A stretch of DNA of 33,865 bases from contig JAILBG010000012.1 of assembly GCA_024681215.1 (NCBI GenBank), positions 1 to 33,865 on the forward strand, read 5' to 3'. The translations under genes were made by a program, and so were the position numbers. Shown piece after piece: positions 7,155-15,477 of this stretch (position 1 is its first letter; the number at the start of each line of letters is the position of its first letter). A model generated the notes under the pieces. It searched no databases. It had not been told where the DNA came from and worked only from the letters and a program-made list of their open reading frames with translations. Origin of the DNA: RUG563 sp024681215 (GTDB lineage: Bacteria; Bacillota; Clostridia; Christensenellales; Aristaeellaceae).

Positions 7155-8564
7155 ATGAAACGTCATCTGAAACGGCTGCTCCTGCCCGCGGCGCTGGTGC
7201 TGTGCGTGATCCTCGCGGTATCCGCGGCTTTGGCGGAAAGCACCCTGAACGGCCTGTGGAAAAGCGGCTGCGACCTGCTTTTTAACACCCATAACGTCAC
7301 CGTGAAGGGCGAAGCGACCTTCGCCCTGGACGGCGAGCAGTTCAAGACCATGCAGCTGCATTACGTGCAGGACGGCTATCGGTCCTATTACGGGCTGAAG
7401 CTGCTCACCCCCCGGGCGGACGGCTCCCAGCGGGAAACCGGCTGGACCATCATCGCCGATCAGGAAGACATCATCGTCATGGAAGCCTTCTATCCCGGCA
7501 CGTACCGCACCGCCACCGACGCCGCCCAGAATACCCTACTGCGCCGCACGGTGCAATTGGACGCCCTGACGGAGCTGGGCGGCCTGCTGGCGGCGCAGCT
7601 GGAGCCGATGCTGCCGGAGGGCGCATTGACCGCGGAGAAAACGGACGGCGGCGCGGCCGTGCATATCGCGCTGAAGGGGGATCAGATCCCCGCCCTGGCC
7701 GTCAGCGCCCTGAACGCGGCTGCCGGGTACCTGTCCAACCGCTGGTTCTCCGGCGGCTACGACCGCGCCGTCATCGAGGACGACAGCTTTGCCTTTGACC
7801 ATTATATCACCGTGACCCAGGCGCTGACGGACGGCACCGTTCAATGGAAGCTGCAGGGGGTGGACGCGGATCTGACCCTGGACAGCCAGGGCCGGCTGAC
7901 CGGCGCGCGGGGTGAAATACAGGTGCAGTCCGTGTACTGGGACGGCGCCGCGCGCGAAGTGGCGGTCAAATTCGATTTTACCGTTTCGGATTACGGCGCC
8001 AGCCGCGTCAAGCCCTTCAATCCCGCCGATTACGGGGTGGAGCTTTTCTGGGACTGGATCAGGGAGCAATACGGCGAGAGCCCGGAAGGCCTGGACGAGG
8101 ACGCCTGGGACGAATGGATCGGCCAGACGGTGAGCCTGCTTGAAGGCCAGGGCTTTCCGGTGCACCCCGACGCATCCCTGGGCGGCTGGATCTCGGAGGA
8201 AGGCGTGAACGTGAACATCACCAACGTGGGCGAGGATTATCTGTGCACCTACGCGGAGGACGGAAGGCTGCTGTCGCTGCAGAACCTGACGGCCCTGTGG
8301 CTGCAATCGGAAGAGGAGCCCGCCGCGGAGGCGGACGCCGACACGCTGCAATCCGCCGAAGCGCTGATCCGCGCCTTCGTTGCGCAGGTGAATCCCCCGC
8401 TGGCGGAGAAGCTGGACAGCCTGACGCCCCGGAGCGCCATCACCGCCGAGGACGGCAGCCGGTATCTCACCTTCCGCAACATGGCCCAGGACGGCGCGCA
8501 TTTCGTGGTCCGGGTGGAACCCTCCCTGCGGATGGAATACTTCGCTGTAACCGGGGAAGAATGA
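7155..8564 (+). CDS. Secreted hypothetical protein
   Basis: 469 residues, with the start at ATG 7155 behind AGGAGG (7140-7145). A clear signal peptide (MKRHLKRLLL, hydrophobic core, probable cleavage after AALA near residue 27) points to export. The mature part is acidic and beta-rich with repeated amphipathic strands (for example VQWKLQGVDADLTLDSQGRLTGARGEI-like segments at about 235-262). It has no cysteine-lipobox and no recognisable catalytic motif. Four Trp and several Asp lie in DWIREQYGESPEGLDEDAWD (about 295-315). I do not recognise the family. It is a single gene between the tRNA terminator and a shared bidirectional terminator, so probably monocistronic. No strong promoter was found in 7040-7140. 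Confidence 0.85.
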   Translation: MKRHLKRLLLPAALVLCVILAVSAALAESTLNGLWKSGCDLLFNTHNVTVKGEATFALDGEQFKTMQLHYVQDGYRSYYGLKLLTPRADGSQRETGWTIIADQEDIIVMEAFYPGTYRTATDAAQNTLLRRTVQLDALTELGGLLAAQLEPMLPEGALTAEKTDGGAAVHIALKGDQIPALAVSALNAAAGYLSNRWFSGGYDRAVIEDDSFAFDHYITVTQALTDGTVQWKLQGVDADLTLDSQGRLTGARGEIQVQSVYWDGAAREVAVKFDFTVSDYGASRVKPFNPADYGVELFWDWIREQYGESPEGLDEDAWDEWIGQTVSLLEGQGFPVHPDASLGGWISEEGVNVNITNVGEDYLCTYAEDGRLLSLQNLTALWLQSEEEPAAEADADTLQSAEALIRAFVAQVNPPLAEKLDSLTPRSAITAEDGSRYLTFRNMAQDGAHFVVRVEPSLRMEYFAVTGEE

Positions 8565-8573
8565 CCGGCACGC

Positions 8574-8616
8574 AAAAAACCGGGGGCTGCTTCATCGAAA
8601 GCGGCCCCCGGTTTTC
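8574..8616. terminator. Bidirectional terminator between convergent genes
   Basis: A 14-bp stem AAACCGGGGGCTGC (8577-8590) with GCGGCCCCCGGTTT (8601-8614), one wobble pair and a 10-nt loop. It is flanked by A residues on the left and T residues on the right, so it serves both the 7155-8564 gene and the convergent 8625-9152 gene. Confidence 0.9.
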
Positions 8617-8624
8617 CTTCAATC

Positions 8625-9152
8625 TCAGTAAACGTGATATTTGGATTTGTCAAACGCCAGGATGGGGTAGAAAATGAAGGGCAGCAGGATCAGCCCCACC
8701 GCAAAGACCTCGGACTTGTCAAAGCGCGGCGCGCCGCTCCAGGAATTGAAAATATGGAAGCCGAAGCAGATCTCAATGCCCGCGAACAGCAGCAGCGTCT
8801 TCACCAGGGCTTGCACGGCCCTGGGATCCGACGGCTTGGGAACGGGCACGGGAACGATATACCACAGGAACAGCACCAGCACGCCCGTGAGGATCATGCC
8901 CCAGCAGCTGTCCGTATCGCTCATGATCTGGAACAGGCAAATGATATTCAGTCCGGGGATCAGCGCCTTCCAGGGCGCGACGCCGGCTTTCTGGAAAAGC
9001 TTCCACAGCACGATCGCAAAGAAAAGATAGCCCACTGCGACAGCGGCGATAATCAGGCCGGTCTGCCCGCCTCCGGACGCTTCGGCCGCTTTGACTGTGC
9101 TTTTCGCCGCTTCTGTCACGGTGGCGACGACTTCCTGAACTTCTCCATTCAT
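8625..9152 (-). CDS. DUF5684-type integral membrane protein
   Basis: 175 residues. After a soluble N-terminal segment of about 30 residues come about four hydrophobic segments: near 32-53 (GLIIAAVAVGYLFFAIVLW), 84-104, 112-130 and 148-167 (VFAVGLILLPFIFYPILAF). The pattern WKLFQKAGVAPWKALIPGLNIICLFQI, given only as positions about 50-76, and the closing PFIFYPILAFDKSKY match the DUF5684 family of small membrane proteins of unknown function, sometimes found beside signal peptidases. The start is ATG 9152 behind AAGGGGG. An extended -10 promoter lies at 9209-9214. It is monocistronic and ends at the shared terminator. Confidence 0.8.
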   Translation of the reverse strand: MNGEVQEVVATVTEAAKSTVKAAEASGGGQTGLIIAAVAVGYLFFAIVLWKLFQKAGVAPWKALIPGLNIICLFQIMSDTDSCWGMILTGVLVLFLWYIVPVPVPKPSDPRAVQALVKTLLLFAGIEICFGFHIFNSWSGAPRFDKSEVFAVGLILLPFIFYPILAFDKSKYHVY

Positions 9153-9208
9153 GTGCAGAGCCCCCTTATCCGATTCTTGGGTACGGTACGATATAATCAG
9201 CCTTGAAT

Positions 9209-9214
9209 ATCATA
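9209..9214 (-). promoter_or_regulatory. Extended -10 promoter for the DUF5684-type gene
   Basis: On the minus strand, TGC-TATGAT (TATGAT at 9209-9214) forms an extended -10. The -35 is poor (TATACA at 17 bp). It lies about 57 bp upstream of the ATG. Confidence 0.5.
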
Positions 9215-9293
9215 GCACAGATTCGCCGTTTTGTATAGTCGGAAATTGAAAAACTTTTTTCCGCCAGCGGCCGCCGCGTCCCCGCCCGCCGCT

Positions 9294-11942
9294 TCAGGCG
9301 CCGTCCGGCGCGCCCCGCTTCTGCTTCCAGGCGGCCTTGTAGGCCTTTTCCAGCGCCGGGGTATCGTGAAAGCGGCTGTGCCGGTCCAGGAATTCCCGGA
9401 TGCTGCCCTGGGCCTGCGCCACTTCCCGCTTGAATTCCCGGGCGGACACGCGCAGCGCCCGGTTCCCCAGGGCGATCATCTGCTCCGGCCCGTCGGAGGT
9501 GGCCACCCGGATGTTGGCGTCCGGCCCCGCCTGATAGGTGGTTTTTTCGATGTAAGCGTCGGCGGTCTGGGTCTCCCGGGTGTAGATCACGTAGATATTG
9601 GCGTATTTTTCCGCCGATCCCGCGCCGCCCGGCACCTTGTAGGCGTCGAACACCAGGATCACGTGCCTGCCGGTAACGCCGCTGTAATTGCACATCAGGT
9701 CCATCAGCTGCAGCCGCGCGGCGTCCAGGCTCTCTTCGGCCGTTTCTTTGAGCTCTTCCCAGGCGAAGATCACGTTGTAGCCGTCCACCAGCAGTATTTC
9801 CCGCTTTTCCTGGGCCTTCTCCCGGGGCGTTTCCCCGGCGGGGGCCGGATGCGGCGCGGAGAGCAGCTGCCGGGCCTTCACGGGGCCGTAGGTGCGCTCG
9901 AAAATGCGCAGCAGCTCCTCGTCCTCCTCCCGGGTGCCACCGTAGCGCACCGGCGCCGCGGCCCGGGGCGCTTCCTCCTTGGGGCGGCTTTCCCGGATCT
10001 CCTTTTGCAGCGGCAGGTGCATGCGGCTTTCCACCGCATCCCAGGGCACCTGGATCCCCGCCCCGTGATCGCAGAACACGGAATCCGGGGAATTGTCCAG
10101 ATCCGCCCGAGGATCGTAGCCGATCCCGGCAATGACCTTCTCCGCCTCCCTGCAGGGCAGATACGCAAAGAAGGACGCCGCGAACCGCCCGCGGCCCCGG
10201 GTATAAACGCCCACCTCCCGGCCGTAGGAAACGCACTTCGCCGCCGGCGCCCGGCCCCGGAGCAGCACGGTGCCTTCCCCCGCCGCTTCCGGCGCGTCGA
10301 ACTCCCCGCCCATTTGCCTGATATCGCTCATGGCGCGGCCCAATGTTTCCTCCGGCAAAGTGAGCTCCAGGGAAAGATACGGCTCCAGCAGCACGCTTTT
10401 CGCCTTCATCAGCCCCTGGCGGACGGCCCGGTAGGTAGCCTGGCGGAAATCCCCGCCCTCGGTGTGCTTGAGGTGGGCCCTGCCGTTGACCAGGGTGATC
10501 TTCACATCCGTAATGGGCGATCCCGTCAGCACCCCCAGGTGCTGCTTTTCCCGGAGGTGGGTCAGGATCAGCCGCTGCCAGTTCAGGGCCAGATCGTCCG
10601 TGGACAGGGCGGTGGACACGGCGACGCCGCTGCCCCTCTCCCCCGGCGACAGTATCAGGTGCACTTCGGCGTAGTGGCGCAGGGGCTCGTAATGCCCCAC
10701 GCCCTCCACGGCGTTTTCGATGGTCTCCCGGTATACCACGCCCTGGTCCGCAAACGCCACTTCCATGCCGAAGCGGTCCCGGCACTGGCGCTGCAATACC
10801 TCCAGGTACACTTCCCCCATGGAATGGATGCGGATCTCCTTTTTCTGCGCCAGGAATTCCACCTGGAGCAGCGGCTCTTCCTCCTCCAGCGCCCGCAGGT
10901 AATCCAGCGCCCGGTGCACGTCCGTCCCGTCCAGGATCACCAGGCGGCAGGCATAGCAGGGCTGGGTTGTGGATGCCTTCCGGCTTTCCCCGGCCCCCAG
11001 GCCGTCCCCGGGAGCGGTGCGGCTCAGGCCCACCACGCAGCAGATCTCCCCCGCCGCCGCCGCGGGCACCGGCACGTATTTTTTCCCGGAATACCGCCTC
11101 AGCTCCGCCGCCTTTTCCGCCCACAGGATTTCCCCGTCCTCCGACCGGAGGGAAAGCAGGTCCCGGGTGTGCAGTTCCCCGCCCGTCACCCTTAGGAACG
11201 TGAGCCTGGCCCCCTGCCTGTCCCGGGCCACCTTAAACACCCGGGCGGCGAATTCCCGGGGATATTCCGTTTCGGGGCAGAGCCGCACCAGGGCGTCCAG
11301 CAGCGCCCCGACCCCTTCGTTTTTCAGCGCCGATCCGAAATAGCAGGGAAACAGCCGCCTGTCCCGGATCAGGCGCTGCAGGCGGGCGTCGGGGATGCTG
11401 CCTTCCTTCAGGTACACGTCCAGGCATCCTTCGTCCAGCATGGCGATCTGCTCCTGGCCGTCCGGCGCTTCCATGTCCACCGCGCCGTCCCCTAAGTCCG
11501 CGGCGATCCGGCGCATCAATTCCCCCCGGTCGCTCCGGAAGGCGTCCATTTTGTTCACGAATAGGAACGCCGGCACCCGGTATTCCCGCAGAAGCCGCCA
11601 CAGGGTGCGGGTATGCCCCTGCACCCCGTCCGTGGCGCTGATGAGCAGCACGCAGGCGTCCATTACCCCCAGCGCCCGTTCGGTTTCCCCGGAAAAATCC
11701 GTGTGCCCCGGGGTGTCCAGCAGGGCAAGGGGCGTTTTGTTCCAGGTGAGCATCGCCTGCTTGGAAAAGATGGTGATGCCCCGCTCCTTTTCCATGTCCT
11801 CCGTATCCAGGAAGGCGTCCCCCCGGTCCACCCGTCCCTGGCGGCGCACCGCGCCGGAGAGGAACAGCATTGCTTCCGACAGGGTGGTTTTCCCGGCGTC
11901 CACGTGGGCCGCCAGGCCGATCACCCTCTCCTTTGCCGCCAT
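9294..11942 (-). CDS. EF-G/TetM-like translational GTPase fused to a C-terminal NYN (YacP/Rae1-like) ribonuclease domain
   Basis: 882 residues. The N-terminal part is a ribosomal translocase-type GTPase: P-loop AHVDAGKTT (12-20), switch I ERGITI (53-58), DTPGH (76-80), NKMD (130-133), then EF-G domains II-V, with a domain IV resembling TetM/OtrA (SPITDVKI, GGDFRQATYRAV, LLEPYLSLEL). After a charged linker (about 650-713) a NYN/PIN-like domain follows (714-882): LLVDGYN (Asp720), VFDAYK (Asp766), TADAYIE (Asp795) and ATSDGPEQ (Asp817), the acidic residues typical of the fold. In B. subtilis the separate YacP/Rae1 protein cuts mRNA in the ribosomal A site, so the fusion would place a nuclease on a ribosome-binding GTPase. 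This suggests stalled-ribosome rescue or mRNA cleavage rather than plain tetracycline resistance. Start ATG 11942 has AAGGAGG 10 nt upstream. It is a single gene. Confidence 0.9.
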   Translation of the reverse strand: MAAKERVIGLAAHVDAGKTTLSEAMLFLSGAVRRQGRVDRGDAFLDTEDMEKERGITIFSKQAMLTWNKTPLALLDTPGHTDFSGETERALGVMDACVLLISATDGVQGHTRTLWRLLREYRVPAFLFVNKMDAFRSDRGELMRRIAADLGDGAVDMEAPDGQEQIAMLDEGCLDVYLKEGSIPDARLQRLIRDRRLFPCYFGSALKNEGVGALLDALVRLCPETEYPREFAARVFKVARDRQGARLTFLRVTGGELHTRDLLSLRSEDGEILWAEKAAELRRYSGKKYVPVPAAAAGEICCVVGLSRTAPGDGLGAGESRKASTTQPCYACRLVILDGTDVHRALDYLRALEEEEPLLQVEFLAQKKEIRIHSMGEVYLEVLQRQCRDRFGMEVAFADQGVVYRETIENAVEGVGHYEPLRHYAEVHLILSPGERGSGVAVSTALSTDDLALNWQRLILTHLREKQHLGVLTGSPITDVKITLVNGRAHLKHTEGGDFRQATYRAVRQGLMKAKSVLLEPYLSLELTLPEETLGRAMSDIRQMGGEFDAPEAAGEGTVLLRGRAPAAKCVSYGREVGVYTRGRGRFAASFFAYLPCREAEKVIAGIGYDPRADLDNSPDSVFCDHGAGIQVPWDAVESRMHLPLQKEIRESRPKEEAPRAAAPVRYGGTREEDEELLRIFERTYGPVKARQLLSAPHPAPAGETPREKAQEKREILLVDGYNVIFAWEELKETAEESLDAARLQLMDLMCNYSGVTGRHVILVFDAYKVPGGAGSAEKYANIYVIYTRETQTADAYIEKTTYQAGPDANIRVATSDGPEQMIALGNRALRVSAREFKREVAQAQGSIREFLDRHSRFHDTPALEKAYKAAWKQKRGAPDGA

Positions 11943-11979
11943 GCGCCCCGCGCCTCCTTCCCCGCCGTGCCTTTATCTG

Positions 11980-11985
11980 AGTATA
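11980..11985 (-). promoter_or_regulatory. Extended -10 promoter for the GTPase-NYN gene
   Basis: TGG-TATACT on the minus strand (-10 at 11980-11985), with a weak -35. The predicted leader is about 30 nt. No leader peptide or attenuator like that of tetM was seen, so expression is probably constitutive. Confidence 0.5.
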
Positions 11986-12076
11986 CCATAAAAACCGCCC
12001 GGCGCACAGCGGGAGCCGGAATAATTTCTTCCCTGCATGCCCGGCCCGGGGGGTAGTAAAAAGGAAAAAACTGATA

Positions 12077-12082
12077 TATAAT
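12077..12082 (+). promoter_or_regulatory. -10 element ahead of the polysaccharide-utilisation genes
   Basis: TATAAT at 12077-12082 in an AT-rich patch (GATATATAATATC), 35 bp before the first start codon. No good -35 is present, which would fit an activator-dependent promoter. No clear cre site was seen. Confidence 0.45.
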
Positions 12083-12117
12083 ATCTTATATATCCCCCGC
12101 GGAAGGACGGTGCGCCG

Positions 12118-13284
12118 ATGCTTGCCCAGGAAGTACGAAAAGAACTGACCGAACATATTCTGCCCTTTTGGCGCTCCCTGCGGGACGATAAACGGGGCGG
12201 ATACGTGGGCCTGGTGGACTTTGACCTGACCCGCCATCCGGAGGCCGACCGGGGCTGCATCCTCAACAGCCGCATCCTGTGGTTCTTCTCGGAAACATTC
12301 CTGGCGCTGGAGGACCGGGCGCTGCTGTGCGAAGCGGAGCACGCCTATGAAATGCTGCGGCGCATGACGGACGAGGAAAACGGCGGCGTGTACTGGGCGC
12401 TGCACGCCGACGGCACCGTGGCCGACGGCACCAAGCACACCTACAACCAGGCCTTCGCCATCTACGCCCTGTCCGCCTATTACCGGGCCTCCGGTGATCG
12501 GGAAGCGCTGGAGCGGGTATTCCGCCTTTACGATGTCATCGAAAGCCGCTGCCGGGACGCGGGCGGGTATCTGGAGGCCTTCACCGCCGACTGGCGGCCT
12601 GAAAGCAACGAAAAGCTCAGCGAAAACGGCGTCATGGCCGTGCGCACCATGAATACCCTGCTCCACGTGATGGAGGGGTACACCGCCCTGTACGAAGCCT
12701 GCCCCCGGGCGGACGTAAGGGAAAAATTGTATTTCATTCTGGACCTGCTGGAAAAAAAGATCTGGAACCCCGAAAAGCGCCGGCAGGAAGTGTTCTTCGA
12801 TCACGAATACCATTCCCTCATCGACCTGCACTCCTTCGGCCACGATATCGAGACCTCCTGGCTGGCGGACCGGACGCTGACCGCGCTGGCTGACCCCGCC
12901 CTCACCGCCCGCATCCGCCCGCTGCTCCTGGCCATGGCGGACCACACCTTCCGCGCCGCCTTCACCGATCACGGATTTGAAAACGAGTGCGAGAGGGGCG
13001 TCGTAAACCACAAACGCATCTGGTGGGTGCAGGCGGAAGCCCTGCTGGGCTTCCTCAACGCCTGGGAGCAGACCGGCGAAGAACGCTATAAAGCCGCCGT
13101 GCTGCAGCAATGGGCCTACATTCAAAACGTGATGCGGGATCCCCGGCCCGGCTCGGAATGGTACTGGTACGTGCACGAGGACGGCACCCCCGGCAGCGAC
13201 GAGCCCATCGTGGAGCCCTGGAAATGCCCCTATCACAACGGGCGGATGGCGCTGGAAGTGATGCGCCGGAACCCGCCCTTCTGA
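12118..13284 (+). CDS. Cellobiose 2-epimerase (AGE family)
   Basis: 388 residues, the usual length for cellobiose 2-epimerases, which convert the reducing-end glucose of beta-1,4-disaccharides to mannose and back (cellobiose to glucosylmannose, mannobiose to mannosylglucose). The alpha/alpha-barrel motifs are visible: KRGGYVG (25-31), NSRILWFFS (50-58), KHTYNQAFAIYALS (106-119), NTLLHVMEGYT (179-189), GHDIETSWL (241-249), WWVQAEALL and PWKCPYHNGRM. His183, His242 and His373 align with the three catalytic or general-base histidines of characterised enzymes, as I recall them. It has no signal peptide, so it is cytoplasmic. Start ATG 12118 follows GGAAGGA. It heads a run of tightly spaced genes with GH36, CE2 and GH5, which points to beta-mannan or glucomannan breakdown. 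Confidence 0.88.
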   Translation: MLAQEVRKELTEHILPFWRSLRDDKRGGYVGLVDFDLTRHPEADRGCILNSRILWFFSETFLALEDRALLCEAEHAYEMLRRMTDEENGGVYWALHADGTVADGTKHTYNQAFAIYALSAYYRASGDREALERVFRLYDVIESRCRDAGGYLEAFTADWRPESNEKLSENGVMAVRTMNTLLHVMEGYTALYEACPRADVREKLYFILDLLEKKIWNPEKRRQEVFFDHEYHSLIDLHSFGHDIETSWLADRTLTALADPALTARIRPLLLAMADHTFRAAFTDHGFENECERGVVNHKRIWWVQAEALLGFLNAWEQTGEERYKAAVLQQWAYIQNVMRDPRPGSEWYWYVHEDGTPGSDEPIVEPWKCPYHNGRMALEVMRRNPPF

Positions 13285-13298
13285 AAAGAGGAAGCAAA

Positions 13299-15473
13299 AT
13301 GACGGAGATCCTTCAGGAAAACGGCCTCCTGCACCTGCGGAACGGCAATATCAGTTACATCATGGCCGTCATGCCCGGCGGCGCCCTGGCCCATCTGTAT
13401 TTCGGGCCGCGGCTTTCCTCCTTTCACCCGGACGGCGTGCTCCGGGCCGCCGGCAGCGGCGACACGGGCAATTTCCGCCTGCAGGAATGCGGGCTGGACC
13501 GGCTGCCCCAGGAGTACCCCGTCCAGGGCCTGGGCGACCAAAGGGAAGGCGCGCTGACGGCGGAATATCCCGGAAAGGGCTGGGCGGCGGACCTGCGGTT
13601 TTCCGGCGCGGAAGCGCTGGACGCGAAGCCCGGGCTGGACGGCCTGCCCGCCACCTTCGGAAGCGACGGCAAAACCCTCCGGGTCACCCTGGCGGACGCC
13701 CTGACCGGCCTGCGCGCCGAGCTGCTCTATACCGTGTTCGACGACAGCCCCGCCGTGGTCCGCAGCGCCCGGATCGTGAACGGCGGCGACGCCCCCGCAG
13801 CCCTCACCGACGCGCAGAGCCTGTGCCTGGACCTGCCGGACAGCCGATGGGACCTGATCACATTGAGCGGCTCCTGGGCCCGGGAGCGCGCCGTGTACCG
13901 CCGCCCGCTGGTGCCTGGGCATCAGGGGGTGTCCACCCTCTGCGGCGCCAGCAGTCTGCAGCAGTCCCCCTTCCTGGCCCTGGCCCGGAAGGAAACCACG
14001 GAGGATGCCGGCGAGGCCCTGGGCGCGGCGCTGATTTACAGCGGCAATTTTGCCGCCCGCGCCTCGGTGTACCAGAATGATTCCACCCGCCTGAGCCTGG
14101 GCGTCAACCCCCGGGATTTCATCTGGCGGCTGGACCCCGGCGAGGCCTTTCAGACGCCGGAAGCCGTGCTGGTGTATTCGGAAGAAGGCCTGGGCGGCAT
14201 GAGCCGCGCCTTCCACCGCCTGTGGGAACGCCATCTGCTGCCGCCCCGGTGGGTGAACGCCCACCGCCCGGTGCTGCTCAACAGCTGGGAAGCGGCGTAT
14301 TTCGATTTTGACGAAGAAAAGCTGGTGTCCATCGCGGAATGCGCCGCCAAGGCGGGGGTGGAGCTGTTCGTCATGGACGACGGCTGGTTCGGCCGCCGGG
14401 ACGACGACAGCACCTCCCTGGGCGACTGGGGGGCCGACCGGAAAAAGCTGCCCGGCGGGCTTCGGCGCCTGGGCGACAGGATCCGCGCCCTGGGGCTGCA
14501 GTTCGGCATCTGGATGGAGCCGGAAATGGTCTCCCCGGAAAGCGAGCTTTACCGCGCCCACCCCGATTGGGCCATCCACGTGCCGGGGCGGGAGCCCATC
14601 ACCGCCCGGCACCAGCTGACGCTGGACATGAGCCGCCCGGACGTGCAGGAATTCGTGTTCCGCGCCGTGTCCGACACCCTGCGGGAAAGCGGCGCGGCTT
14701 ACCTCAAATGGGATATGAACCGGAATTTTTCCAACGTCGGCTCTGCGTATCTGCCGCCGGAAAGGCAGCGGGAGCTGCCCCACCGCTACATCCTGGGGCT
14801 GTACGCCGTGATGGACCGGCTGGTGCGCGCCTTCCCGGAGGTGCTCATCGAGGGCTGCGCTTCCGGCGGCGGGCGCTTCGACCCCGGCATGCTGTATTAC
14901 GTGCCCCAGTTCTGGTGCTCCGACGATACGGACGCCCTGCAGCGCTGCCGCATCCAGTGGGGCACCAGCCTGTTCCTGCCGCCCTCCGCCATGGGCAGCC
15001 ACGTGAGCGCCGTGCCCAACCACCAGACCGGCCGCACCGCCCCCCTGGAAAGCCGCTTCGCCGTGGCTCTGGGCGGGTGCTTCGGCTATGAGCTGGACCC
15101 CCGGAAGCTGACGGAAGAAGAGCAAATCGCGCTGCGCAGGCAGATCGCCTACGCCCGGGCTACGGAAAAAACCCGCGCCCGGGGCGGGCTGTACCGTCTG
15201 CTCTCCCCCTACGAGGGCAACGACACCGCCTGGATCACCGTTTCCCCGGACCGGACGGAGGCGATTTTCACCCTGGTGCGGGCCCTGGGCCAGGTAAACA
15301 CGCCCCCGCCCCTGGTGCGGCTGCGGGGCCTGGACGGCGAAAAGCGCTACCGCGTCCTGGAAACAAACGAAGTTTACAGCGGCGACGAGCTGATGCGATC
15401 GGGGCTTATGTGCCCCCTGCGCCCGGGCGACGCCCAGAGCGTGCTTTATACCCTGAAAGCCGAGGAGGAATGA
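13299..15473 (+). CDS. Alpha-galactosidase, GH36
   Basis: 724 residues, the size of GH36 alpha-galactosidases (tetrameric, retaining), which remove alpha-1,6-galactose from raffinose-type sugars or galactomannan oligosaccharides. The N-terminal beta-sandwich (about 1-330) precedes a TIM barrel with LNSWEAAYFDFDE (about 325-337), FVMDDGWFG, WMEPEMVSP, the nucleophile in YLKWDMNR (Asp472), EGCASGGGRFD and the acid/base in CSDDTDA (Asp542). It has no signal peptide and is cytoplasmic. The start at ATG 13299 has AGAGGAAG 5-6 nt upstream and lies 14 bp after the epimerase stop; upstream in-frame extension was rejected because it would overlap that gene. The next ribosome site lies inside its 3' end, which suggests coupled translation. 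Confidence 0.95.
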   Translation: MTEILQENGLLHLRNGNISYIMAVMPGGALAHLYFGPRLSSFHPDGVLRAAGSGDTGNFRLQECGLDRLPQEYPVQGLGDQREGALTAEYPGKGWAADLRFSGAEALDAKPGLDGLPATFGSDGKTLRVTLADALTGLRAELLYTVFDDSPAVVRSARIVNGGDAPAALTDAQSLCLDLPDSRWDLITLSGSWARERAVYRRPLVPGHQGVSTLCGASSLQQSPFLALARKETTEDAGEALGAALIYSGNFAARASVYQNDSTRLSLGVNPRDFIWRLDPGEAFQTPEAVLVYSEEGLGGMSRAFHRLWERHLLPPRWVNAHRPVLLNSWEAAYFDFDEEKLVSIAECAAKAGVELFVMDDGWFGRRDDDSTSLGDWGADRKKLPGGLRRLGDRIRALGLQFGIWMEPEMVSPESELYRAHPDWAIHVPGREPITARHQLTLDMSRPDVQEFVFRAVSDTLRESGAAYLKWDMNRNFSNVGSAYLPPERQRELPHRYILGLYAVMDRLVRAFPEVLIEGCASGGGRFDPGMLYYVPQFWCSDDTDALQRCRIQWGTSLFLPPSAMGSHVSAVPNHQTGRTAPLESRFAVALGGCFGYELDPRKLTEEEQIALRRQIAYARATEKTRARGGLYRLLSPYEGNDTAWITVSPDRTEAIFTLVRALGQVNTPPPLVRLRGLDGEKRYRVLETNEVYSGDELMRSGLMCPLRPGDAQSVLYTLKAEEE

Positions 15474-15477
15474 AGAA

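Noticed and set aside
9294..11942. Calling the EF-G-like protein a tetracycline-resistance determinant
   Set aside because: Although TetM-like in domain order, it has a fused nuclease domain, host-like base composition, no attenuator leader and no mobile element nearby; resistance cannot be concluded.
11233..13236. A 667-codon minus frame spanning the GTPase-NYN start and the epimerase gene
   Set aside because: It is antisense to the epimerase, whose catalytic histidines and RBS are clear; the translation resembles no family.
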